From Rhizobium sp. (GTDB lineage Bacteria > Pseudomonadota > Alphaproteobacteria > Rhizobiales > Rhizobiaceae), in NCBI GenBank assembly GCA_029865885.1, contig JARXAK010000202.1, forward strand, positions 1-64,000: a DNA stretch of 64,000 bases. The letters are read 5' to 3'. A program made the translations under genes and the position numbers. The notes under the pieces are model-generated. The model was not told the DNA's origin. It worked only from the letters and a program-made list of their open reading frames with translations, and made no database searches. Below are positions 34,297 to 41,587 of the stretch, in pieces (positions within the stretch are counted from its first letter, which is position 1; each line of letters starts with the position of its first letter).

Positions 34297-34485
34297 ACCT
34301 CCCCCTTGAGGGGGAGGTCGCAGCGAAGCTGCGGGTGGGGGTGATCGGCCGTATCCGCTCACATCACCCCACCCCGGCACTGCGTGCCGACCCTCCCCCT
34401 CGAGGGGAGGGTAAAGCATCAACCGCAATCCGATCTCCCCCCTTGAGGGGGAGATGTCCGGCAGGACAGAGGGGGGTGCCCCACC
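34297..34485. repeat. Mosaic of RIME-like palindromes
   Basis: The region holds at least three GC-rich near-palindromes: ACCTCCCCCT/GGGGGAGGT at 34297-34318, ACCCTCCCC around CTCGAG at 34390-34412, and CTCCCCCCTTGAGGGGGAG with the tail ATGTCCGGCAGGACAGAGG at 34432-34477. The last one recurs at 38936-39002 (inverted) and 39141-39189. These are typical rhizobial intergenic mosaic elements. The first, 6 bp after the binding-protein stop, may also act as an mRNA-end hairpin. Confidence 0.75.
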
Positions 34486-34543
34486 TCGCACCACCACCAC
34501 TGCCGCAACACCAGAATGCAACGCGGATGTAACGCGAGACAGA

Positions 34544-35374
34544 ATGACCAGTTTGCAAGCCACGGAAGCCCCCATCACCCCGCCCCCTCCCGAACAGCGC
34601 CGGGCGCTTGTGGTGATGAAGGACGTGTCCAAGGTGTTCTCCAGCGGCACGGTGGCCTTGACCGGAATGTCGCTCACCGTCAATGGCGGCGAATTCGTCT
34701 CGCTGCTCGGCCCCTCCGGCTGCGGCAAGTCGACGGCACTGCGCATTATCGCCGGCCTCGGCGACACCACATCCGGCACCATTGACTGGCCAAGCTCCCG
34801 CATCAATTCCAAAGGCCTGCCCGAGGGCGACATTTCCTTCGTCTTCCAGGAACCGACGCTGATGCCCTGGGCGACCGTCTTCGGCAATGTCTACCTGCCG
34901 CTCAAGCTGCGCGGCATCTCCAAGTCTGCCGCCAGGGCTGATATCCTGGCTGCCCTCGATCGGGTCGGCCTCAAGGATTTCACGGACGCCTATCCGCGCG
35001 AACTGTCCGGCGGCATGAAGATGCGCGTCTCGATCGCCCGCGCGCTGGTCACCAAGCCGAAGCTTCTCCTGATGGACGAGCCCTTCGCCGCCCTCGATGA
35101 GATCACCCGTCAGAAGCTGAACGACGATGTACTGGCCCTGTGGAAGGAAACAGGCATCACCGTCATCTTCGTCACGCACTCGGTGTTCGAAAGCGCCTAT
35201 CTCTCAAGCCGCATTGTGGTGATGAAGGCCCGCCCCGGTCGGGTCCATGCCGATTTCCCGCTTAAGACCAGCCTCGACCGAGACGCCTTTTACCGCACCT
35301 CGGAGGATTATCGCCAGGCCTGCGAAACCGTCTCCAGGACACTGCTCGAAGCGATCGGCGGGGAGGAACACTGA
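34544..35374 (+). CDS. ABC importer ATPase (SsuB/TauB/ThiZ type)
   Basis: 276-aa ATPase with Walker A LLGPSGCGKSTALRIIAGL, Q-loop SFVFQEPTLMPWATV, signature LSGGMKMRVSIARALV, Walker B LLLMDEPFAALDE and H-loop VTHSVFES. The signature carries KMR rather than the more common KQR. The start is set at ATG 34544. An in-frame ATG at 34454 would begin inside the RIME-like repeat (its first residues, MSGRTEGG, are simply the repeat translated), so it is rejected. The ribosome site at 34544 is weak (CGCGAGA). Its stop overlaps the permease start by 1-3 nt (TGATG). Confidence 0.9.
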   Translation: MTSLQATEAPITPPPPEQRRALVVMKDVSKVFSSGTVALTGMSLTVNGGEFVSLLGPSGCGKSTALRIIAGLGDTTSGTIDWPSSRINSKGLPEGDISFVFQEPTLMPWATVFGNVYLPLKLRGISKSAARADILAALDRVGLKDFTDAYPRELSGGMKMRVSIARALVTKPKLLLMDEPFAALDEITRQKLNDDVLALWKETGITVIFVTHSVFESAYLSSRIVVMKARPGRVHADFPLKTSLDRDAFYRTSEDYRQACETVSRTLLEAIGGEEH

Positions 35375-36168
35375 TGACCGGACCGGCCGAAACGCTCGCA
35401 AAGATCCTCGTCCCCATCCTCGTCGTCTGCACACTGCTGGTCATCTGGCAGGTCGGCGTCTGGGTCTCCGGCGTGCCGCAATACATTCTGCCAGGCCCGA
35501 TCGCCATTGCCGGTGCCCTCTTCAAGGACTGGGGCACGCTGTCGCCAGCACTCTGGGTCACCACCAAGATCACGCTGATGTCGCTGGGCTTGGCGCTTCT
35601 CGGCGGCGTCGGCATCGCGGTTGCCCTCGTCCAGTCGAAATGGATCGAGATCGCCTTTTACCCGATCACCGTCATCCTGCAGGTGACCCCGATTGTCGCA
35701 ATCGCCCCGCTGATCCTGATCTATTCTCCCTCGACACAAGTGGCGCTCCTGATCTGCGCCTTCCTCGTCGCCTTTTTCCCGATCCTCTCCAACATGGTCC
35801 AGGGCCTGAAGAGCGTCGACCACAATCTCCTGAACCTGTTCGATCTCTACGGCGCCTCGCGCTGGCAGACGCTGCTCTATCTGAAGCTGCCGGCCTCGCT
35901 CCCCTATTTCATGACCGGTTTGCGCATCGGCGGCGGCCTCGCGCTGATCGCTGCCGTCGTTGCCGAATTTGCGGCCGGTTCCGCTGGCGCCGGTTCCGGC
36001 CTTGCCTTCCGCCTGCTCGAGGCCCAGTTCCGTCTGAACATTCCGCGCCTTTTCGCAGCTTTGTTCTTGCTCTCCTGCCTCGGCGTCGTGATCTTCGCCA
36101 TCACCTCCTTCATTTCCTGGCTGGCGCTGCATCGCTGGCACGAGAGCAGCCTGAAACGAGAAAACTGA
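35374..36168 (+). CDS. ABC importer permease (SsuC/TauC/ThiX type)
   Basis: 264-aa permease with about six membrane helices and the BPD-transport core; the EAA-type loop is in LFDLYGASRWQTLLYLKLPA. It overlaps both the preceding ATPase stop and the following deaminase start (TGATG each), so ATPase, permease and deaminase are translated as a coupled set. It forms the channel for the ligand of the 33275 receptor. Confidence 0.92.
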   Translation: MTGPAETLAKILVPILVVCTLLVIWQVGVWVSGVPQYILPGPIAIAGALFKDWGTLSPALWVTTKITLMSLGLALLGGVGIAVALVQSKWIEIAFYPITVILQVTPIVAIAPLILIYSPSTQVALLICAFLVAFFPILSNMVQGLKSVDHNLLNLFDLYGASRWQTLLYLKLPASLPYFMTGLRIGGGLALIAAVVAEFAAGSAGAGSGLAFRLLEAQFRLNIPRLFAALFLLSCLGVVIFAITSFISWLALHRWHESSLKREN

Positions 36169-37481
36169 TGTCGAGCCCGATTGCCAATCTGCCCGCCGCC
36201 AAGCGCTTCGTCCTTGCCAATGCGACGCTGCCCGAAATCTGTGTCGATGGTGTCGAGGCGCCCGCCTGCGAGGGCCTGATCAGCGCCGACATCGTTGTCG
36301 CCGAGGGCAAGGTCGAGGCCATCCTGAAACCCGGCACCGCCCCATCAGGCCTGCCGTCGACGGATCTCCGCAATGGCATGGTCTGGCCGACCTTCACCGA
36401 CATGCACACCCATCTCGACAAAGGCCATATCTGGGACCGCAGGCCGAACCCCTCAGGCGATTTCATGGGCGCGCTCGAAGCCGTGAAAACCGATCGCGAA
36501 GCCCGCTGGACGGCTGGCGACGTCAAGGCCCGGATGGAATTCTCCCTGCGCACGGCTTACGTCCATGGGACCAGCCTGATCCGCACCCATCTCGACAGCC
36601 TGGCGCCCCAGCACCGCATCTCATTCGAGGTCTTCGCCGAAGTCCGCGACGCCTGGGCCGGCAAGATCGACCTGCAGGCAGCAGCCCTCTTCCCCTTCGA
36701 CCAAATCACCGACGAAGCCTTCTTCAAGGATCTGGTCGAGGTCATCGTCGCCAACAAGGGTCTGCTCGGCGGCGTCACCTATCTGATGCCGGAGCTCGAT
36801 GAGAAGCTCGACATCCTCTTCCGCACCGCCTCCGAAAACGGCCTTGACATCGACCTGCATGTCGACGAGACGCAGGACAAGGAAACCCTGACGCTGAAGA
36901 CGATCGCGGAAGCCAAGCTTCGCAACGGCTTTGAGGGCGCAGTCACCGTCGGCCATTGCTGCTCGCTTGCGCGCCAGGACGATGATCTTGCAAAACGCAC
37001 CATCGATCTGGTGGCGGAGGCGGACCTCTCCGTCGTCTCGCTGCCGATGTGCAACATGTATCTGCAGGACCGTCACCCGGGCCGCACGCCCCGCCAGCGC
37101 GGTGTCACCCTGTTCCATGAACTCACTGCCGCAGGCGTCGCGACCGCCGTCTCCTCCGACAACACCCGCGACCCCTTCTATGCCTATGGCGATCTCGATC
37201 CCGTCGAGGTTTTTCGCGAAGCGGTGCGCATCATCCATCTCGACCATCCGCTGGATACCGCAGCGAGGGTCGTCACGCGCACGCCGGCCAACATTCTGAA
37301 ACGCCCCGACCATGGCCGCATTGCGGTTGGCGCCAAGGCAGATCTCGTCCTCTTCAGCGCACGCCGCTGGAGCGAATTCCTTTCCCGTCCGCAGGCTGAC
37401 CGCATCGTGATGCGGAATGGCATGGGCATCGACCGCAGTCTGCCGGATTACCGCGAACTTGACCCGTTGCTTGGAGCATAG
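36168..37481 (+). CDS. Cytosine-deaminase-like amidohydrolase
   Basis: 437-aa member of the amidohydrolase superfamily, cytosine deaminase/CodA branch. Metal-site motifs: FTDMHTHLDKGHIWDR (first His pair), the IDLHVDETQD histidine, AVTVGHCCSLARQDD and VSSDNTRDPFYAYGDLD (final Asp). ATG at 36168 overlaps the permease stop by one base. CodA-type enzymes deaminate cytosine, isocytosine, creatinine and other cyclic ureas or amidines. Direct coupling to the importer permease means it most likely acts on the imported compound first. Which heterocycle is used is unknown. Confidence 0.87.
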   Translation: MSSPIANLPAAKRFVLANATLPEICVDGVEAPACEGLISADIVVAEGKVEAILKPGTAPSGLPSTDLRNGMVWPTFTDMHTHLDKGHIWDRRPNPSGDFMGALEAVKTDREARWTAGDVKARMEFSLRTAYVHGTSLIRTHLDSLAPQHRISFEVFAEVRDAWAGKIDLQAAALFPFDQITDEAFFKDLVEVIVANKGLLGGVTYLMPELDEKLDILFRTASENGLDIDLHVDETQDKETLTLKTIAEAKLRNGFEGAVTVGHCCSLARQDDDLAKRTIDLVAEADLSVVSLPMCNMYLQDRHPGRTPRQRGVTLFHELTAAGVATAVSSDNTRDPFYAYGDLDPVEVFREAVRIIHLDHPLDTAARVVTRTPANILKRPDHGRIAVGAKADLVLFSARRWSEFLSRPQADRIVMRNGMGIDRSLPDYRELDPLLGA

Positions 37482-37483
37482 AC

Positions 37484-38896
37484 ATGGCCGACTACGCCAG
37501 GATCAAACAGGAACTGGACGGCATCGCCGTCGAGGACAATCCGGCACTCGTCAAGCAGAAGAGCCGCGACTTCTACTGGTATTCGCCGATCCTGAAGGAA
37601 GAACTCGACAATGTCGTCGGTGACCTCGTCGTCTCGCCGACGACGGAAGAAGAGGTCATCCGGACGCTGAAAGTGGCCTATGCCCATGGCGTTCCCGTCA
37701 CCCCGCGCGGCGGCGGCACCGGCAATTACGGCCAGGCCATGCCGCTGTCAGGTGGCATCGTCTTGAACCTCATCAACATGAACAAGGTGAAGGAGATCCT
37801 GCCCGGTCGTGTCATCTGCGAGCCCGGCATCATCATCTCCGAGCTTGACCGCCAGACCAAGGAACATTCGGGCCAGGAACTGCGCTTCCATCCCTCGACC
37901 AAGCAGACTGCCTCAGTCGCCGGCTTCATCGCCGGCGGCTCCGGCGGCGTCGGATCGATCACCTGGGGCGGCTTGCGCGATCTCGGCAACATCCTGAGGC
38001 TGCGCGTCGTCACCATGGAAGCCGAGCCCCGCGTGCTCGAACTCTCCGCCTGGGACCTGCAAAAAGTCTCCCACGCCTATGGCACCAACGGCATCATCAC
38101 CGAAGTCGAGATGCCGCTGGCACCGGCTTATGACTGGGTCGATGTGATCGTCGGCTATGACGAGTTCATGGACGCGGTAAAATTCGCCGATGCGCTCTCC
38201 CATAAGAACGGCATCCTCTTGAAGGAAGTCGCCCCGATCGCAGCCCCCATCCCCTTCGACTATTTCACCCGCCACAAGCCCTGGCTGAAGGAAGGCCAGT
38301 CGGTTGTGGTGCTGATGGTCGCGCCGCATTCGATGGAGCCTTTCCTCGCGCTCGCCGAGCGGATGAAGGGAGACGTGCGTTTCCGCTCCGACACGGTCGA
38401 AAGCATGAAGGGCATCCCGCATGCCTATGAGCTCACCTGGAACCACACGACGCTGCGGGCGCTGAAGCTCGACACCAACATCACCTATCTGCAGGTCCAG
38501 TATCCCGGCCCCGACCATGTCGAGAAGGTCCGCGTGATGACCGAACTCTTCCCCGACGAGGTGATCGGCCATCTCGAATTCATCAAGTTCGACGGCCAGA
38601 TCCAGTGCGCCGGCCTGCCGCTGGTGCGCTACACGACCAAGGAGCGGCTGGAAGAGATCATCCGCATCCACGAAGAAAACGGCTGCCCGATCTTCAACCC
38701 GCACCGCTACACGCTGGAAGAAGGCGGCATGAAGCAGACCGACCAGGTCCAGCTCGCATTCAAGAAAGAGACGGATCCGAAGGGTCTGCTCAACCCCGGC
38801 AAGATGATCGCCTGGGAAAACCCCGATTTCGATTTTGCGGCGGGCAAGAATTATCTGTTTCCGGGGCTGGAGGTGTTTGCGGAGGCGGGGGAATAG
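37484..38896 (+). CDS. FAD-linked oxidase (GlcD/PCMH-type)
   Basis: 470-aa oxidase with the PCMH-type FAD-binding domain: VSPTTEEEVIRTLKVAYAHG, then VTPRGGGTGNYGQAMPLSGG and FIAGGSGGVGSITWGGLRDL. The C-terminal FAD-linked oxidase domain ends with FKKETDPKGLLNPGKMIAWE. The usual histidyl-FAD region near PRGGGTGN has no His in this protein, so flavin is probably non-covalent. ATG at 37484 is 2 nt after the deaminase stop. It likely oxidises a hydroxy-acid or dihydro-ring intermediate; partner electron acceptor unknown. A short fragment at 1660-1725 resembles the end of another such oxidase. Confidence 0.88.
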   Translation: MADYARIKQELDGIAVEDNPALVKQKSRDFYWYSPILKEELDNVVGDLVVSPTTEEEVIRTLKVAYAHGVPVTPRGGGTGNYGQAMPLSGGIVLNLINMNKVKEILPGRVICEPGIIISELDRQTKEHSGQELRFHPSTKQTASVAGFIAGGSGGVGSITWGGLRDLGNILRLRVVTMEAEPRVLELSAWDLQKVSHAYGTNGIITEVEMPLAPAYDWVDVIVGYDEFMDAVKFADALSHKNGILLKEVAPIAAPIPFDYFTRHKPWLKEGQSVVVLMVAPHSMEPFLALAERMKGDVRFRSDTVESMKGIPHAYELTWNHTTLRALKLDTNITYLQVQYPGPDHVEKVRVMTELFPDEVIGHLEFIKFDGQIQCAGLPLVRYTTKERLEEIIRIHEENGCPIFNPHRYTLEEGGMKQTDQVQLAFKKETDPKGLLNPGKMIAWENPDFDFAAGKNYLFPGLEVFAEAGE

Positions 38897-38935
38897 GCGT
38901 CGGGCCAGCTTTGACGTGGCTTCGGTAGGTGTCTG

Positions 38936-39002
38936 GGGTACCCCCCTCTGCCCTCCTGAGCTTGTCGAAGGGCGGGCATCTCCCCCTCAAGGGGGGAGAT
39001 CG
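38936..39002 (-). repeat. RIME-like repeat copy (inverted) with embedded GAGCTTGTCGAAGG unit
   Basis: It reads TACCCCCCTCTGCCCTCC ... CATCTCCCCCTCAAGGGG, the reverse complement of the copies at 34432-34477 and 39141-39189, so it is oriented opposite to them. Inside at 38955-38972 sits CCTGAGCTTGTCGAAGGG, a short repeat that I know as widely scattered in alphaproteobacteria and that here interrupts the RIME consensus. Confidence 0.75.
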
Positions 39003-39140
39003 GGACGCGGCCGGTGCCTTGCCCATCCGATATCGATTCAGTCCGGGGTTAGCGATTGAAGACGCTGAATTTAGGAAAAACGGTTTGACGAGGTAACGCC
39101 ACCCACAACGTTTGAAGGAACGAAGCCGGCGCGCCCATCC

Positions 39141-39189
39141 AATCTCCCCCCTTGAGGGGGAGATGTCCGGCAGGACAGAGGGGGGTACC
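39141..39189 (+). repeat. RIME-like repeat copy
   Basis: AATCTCCCCCCTTGAGGGGG followed by AGATGTCCGGCAGGACAGAG and GGGGTACC. It matches the copy at 34432-34477 almost base for base and pairs, inverted, with 38936-39002 about 140 bp away. Confidence 0.75.
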
Positions 39190-39408
39190 CCTCGCTCAAC
39201 AGAATGCAAAGGACCACACACACCGCCACATCACCCCATTCCGAAGGTACTCCCGGCCGGACGTCTCCGGCTCATGCAACACACGACATGGCATCCCCCA
39301 TCCCTCGGCATCAGGCGGCGACGGATCGGGATGCTGGGACAAACGGCGCGGAAGTTTTCAACTGGACCCCGGCTGCGCAAGCGGCGGGCAACGACCTGGA
39401 GCTTTCAC

Positions 39409-39990
39409 ATGCGCGTACTCGTTCTCCACTCCCACCCCCTCGATGAAAGCTTCGGTCGGGCGCTTTACAAACTAACCTGCGAAAGCCTGGAAAAGGCCGG
39501 CCATGAGGTCGATGGCTGCAATCTCTACGAAGAGGGTTTCGACCCTGTCCTGTCGGCCCATGACCGGCGCGTCTATCACGACATTCCCGACAATCTCTCG
39601 CTGGTGAAACCCTATGTCGATCGCCTGTTGAAGGCCGAAGCGCTGGTCATCGTCACGCCGGTCTGGAATTTCGGCTTCCCGGCCATGCTGAAAGGCTATT
39701 TCGACCGCGTCTGGTTGCCCGGCGTCTCCTTCGACCTGGTGGACGGCAAGCTCACCCCGACGCTGCGTCATATCAGAAAGCTCGCCGCCGTCATGACCTA
39801 TGGCGCGACCCCGATGCGCGCCTTCCTCGCCGGCAATCCACCGAAGAAGATCGTCAAGCGCGTCATCCGCGCCCAGATCAAGATCGGCGCGCCGGTCAAA
39901 TACCTTGCCCATTACGACATGAACAACTGCACGGAAGAAACCCGTGCCGCCTTCATGGCCAAGGTGCGCCGCGAGATGGAAAACTTCTGA
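39409..39990 (+). CDS. Flavodoxin-fold NAD(P)H quinone oxidoreductase
   Basis: 193-aa protein of the NQO/KefF/MdaB group. FMN-binding features: MRVLVLHSHPLDESFGRALY at the N-terminus and the central TPVWNFGFPAMLKGYFDRVW. ATG at 39409 is the first start after the repeat region (CTGGAGC upstream); upstream in-frame starts lie in repeat DNA. It probably reduces a quinone or ring intermediate with NAD(P)H in the cytosol. It lies on the same strand as the deaminase/oxidase genes but beyond a 512-bp gap, so co-regulation is uncertain. Confidence 0.85.
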   Translation: MRVLVLHSHPLDESFGRALYKLTCESLEKAGHEVDGCNLYEEGFDPVLSAHDRRVYHDIPDNLSLVKPYVDRLLKAEALVIVTPVWNFGFPAMLKGYFDRVWLPGVSFDLVDGKLTPTLRHIRKLAAVMTYGATPMRAFLAGNPPKKIVKRVIRAQIKIGAPVKYLAHYDMNNCTEETRAAFMAKVRREMENF

Positions 39991-40005
39991 GATGGAGGCA
40001 GGCGG

Positions 40006-40395
40006 TCAGACGATCCTGGCCGCCGTCACCTCGACTTCGACCAGGAATTCCGGTCGTGTAAACCCGCCGACGACGAGCAGCGTCGAGACCGGTTTCGGAT
40101 CGAGCGTATAGCGATCGCGCACCGCCATATAGTCAGGAAAATCCTCCCGCCGCGTCACAAAACAGGAGATCCGGATCACATCCGCAAACGTCATCTCGGC
40201 CTCTTCCAGAATCGCTTTGATCGCCTCGAAACACAGCTCGGCCTGGCCGGTGACATCCGGTGGTATCGTGTCATCGGGCCGTATGCCGAGCTGGCCGGAG
40301 GTGACCAGAAGGCTCGCGCCCGGCGGCACGAGCAGACCGTGATTGTAATGCCCGAAGGGACGGCGGACGGAGGGAGGATTGAAGACCTTTTTCAT
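40006..40395 (-). CDS. RidA/YjgF-family protein
   Basis: 129-aa RidA-family protein with the conserved pocket segments SGQLGIRPDDTIPPDVTGQA, VIRISCFVTRREDFPDYM and the C-terminal FTRPEFLVEVEVTAARI carrying the family arginine. RidA proteins hydrolyse reactive enamines/imines to ketones plus ammonia; relatives such as RutC act in pyrimidine breakdown. Convergent with the quinone-reductase gene (15-bp gap). This fits a nitrogen-heterocycle pathway in the neighbourhood, though it is on the opposite strand and has no visible LysR-type site. Confidence 0.87.
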   Translation of the reverse strand: MKKVFNPPSVRRPFGHYNHGLLVPPGASLLVTSGQLGIRPDDTIPPDVTGQAELCFEAIKAILEEAEMTFADVIRISCFVTRREDFPDYMAVRDRYTLDPKPVSTLLVVGGFTRPEFLVEVEVTAARIV

Positions 40396-40484
40396 GGGCT
40401 TGAGCCTAGCGCGGCGAGCACGTGTGCGAAAGGGAAAAGCGTGCCTCCACTCGCCTTTTGGCCTTATCGATCCGGGCCTTTCGT

Positions 40485-41576
40485 CTAGCGAATACGCCGC
40501 CCCGAGGCATCGAAGAGAAAGCTGGTCTTCGCAGCAAGCCCCACCGCGATCTCGTCGCCGTAGCGCCCCCCGTGACGGCGCTCTTCCTGCTCGATAATGA
40601 TCTGCTCGCCGGGCACCGTATGCGCATAGACATAACTGGTATTGCCGAGATGCTCGACGACATCGACATGCGCCACCATCTGCGTATCCCCGCTGCCATC
40701 AGGCAGGAAATGTTCGGGGCGCACCCCGATGGTCACGGCATCGCCGACCTTTGGCGGGGTCGCGCAGGAAACCGTCAGCTGCGTATCCGGCCGCGCCGTG
40801 AGCGCCACCCTCACCTGTCCACCCTCCGCCTGCCCGATCACCACCGCCGGCAAAAAGTTCATCCGGGGCGAACCGATGAAGCCGGCGACGAACATGTTGT
40901 CGGGATCGTCATAGAGCACGAGCGGCGCTCCGACCTGCTCGACAATGCCGCCACGCATGACGACGATCTTGTCGGCCAGCGTCATCGCCTCGACCTGATC
41001 ATGCGTGACATAGACGATCGTGGCGTTGAGCTCCTTGTGCAGCCGGGCGATCTCGACGCGCATATGCACGCGCAGCTCCGCATCGAGGTTGGAGAGCGGC
41101 TCATCGAACAGGAAAACGTCAGGCTGACGCACGATGGCGCGGCCGATGGCGACGCGCTGGCGCTGACCACCGGACAGAGCCTTGGGCTTGCGATCCATCA
41201 GCGCATCGAGTTCGAGGATCTTCGCCGCCGCATTAACGCGGCGCTCGATCTGGTCCTTCGCCATGCCGGCAAAGCGGAGCGCAAAGCCCATGTTCTCGCG
41301 CACGGTCATGTGCGGATAAAGCGCATAGGTCTGGAACACCATGGCAATGCCGCGCTTGGAGGGATCGACATCGTTCATCACGCTGCCGCCGATCGTAAGC
41401 TCGCCTGCGGAGATATCCTCAAGCCCCGCGATCATCCGGAGCAGCGTGGACTTGCCGCAGCCGGAGGGACCGACGAAGACGACGAATTCGCCGGAGGAAA
41501 CTTGCAGATTCACCCCCTTGATGACCTCGAGCGAGCCGTAGGACTTGCGGATATCGGTGAGCCGGACCTCTGCCAT
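40485..41576 (-). CDS. lacK: CUT1 sugar ABC transporter ATPase (LacK/MalK/UgpC type)
   Basis: 363-aa ATPase with Walker A FVGPSGCGKSTLLRMIAGLE, signature LSGGQRQRVAIGRAIVRQ, Walker B FLFDEPLSNLDAELR, and the TOBE-domain tail typical of MalK-type proteins. ATG at 41576 follows GAGGC. It is last in the operon lacE-lacF-lacG-lacZ-lacK, the order known from the Agrobacterium radiobacter lactose operon. Such shared-type ATPases can also serve other CUT1 importers. Confidence 0.9.
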   Translation of the reverse strand: MAEVRLTDIRKSYGSLEVIKGVNLQVSSGEFVVFVGPSGCGKSTLLRMIAGLEDISAGELTIGGSVMNDVDPSKRGIAMVFQTYALYPHMTVRENMGFALRFAGMAKDQIERRVNAAAKILELDALMDRKPKALSGGQRQRVAIGRAIVRQPDVFLFDEPLSNLDAELRVHMRVEIARLHKELNATIVYVTHDQVEAMTLADKIVVMRGGIVEQVGAPLVLYDDPDNMFVAGFIGSPRMNFLPAVVIGQAEGGQVRVALTARPDTQLTVSCATPPKVGDAVTIGVRPEHFLPDGSGDTQMVAHVDVVEHLGNTSYVYAHTVPGEQIIIEQEERRHGGRYGDEIAVGLAAKTSFLFDASGRRIR

Positions 41577-41587
41577 GTAAGCCTCGC

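Larger units (their letters stand above)
38897..39408. other. Intergenic stretch with inverted repeat copies
   Basis: 512 bp between the oxidase and the quinone-reductase genes. It contains two RIME-like copies in opposite orientation and otherwise no supported gene. A reading frame runs through part of it into the next gene, but its residues come from repeat sequence and lack a ribosome site. Confidence 0.5.

Noticed and set aside
34454-34543. Earlier start of the SsuB-type ATPase
   Set aside because: The first codons are the RIME-like repeat translated; the family match begins after 34544.
35247-36167. In-frame N-terminal extension of the cytosine-deaminase-like protein
   Set aside because: It runs through the ATPase and permease genes in another frame; the family start follows the ATG at 36168.
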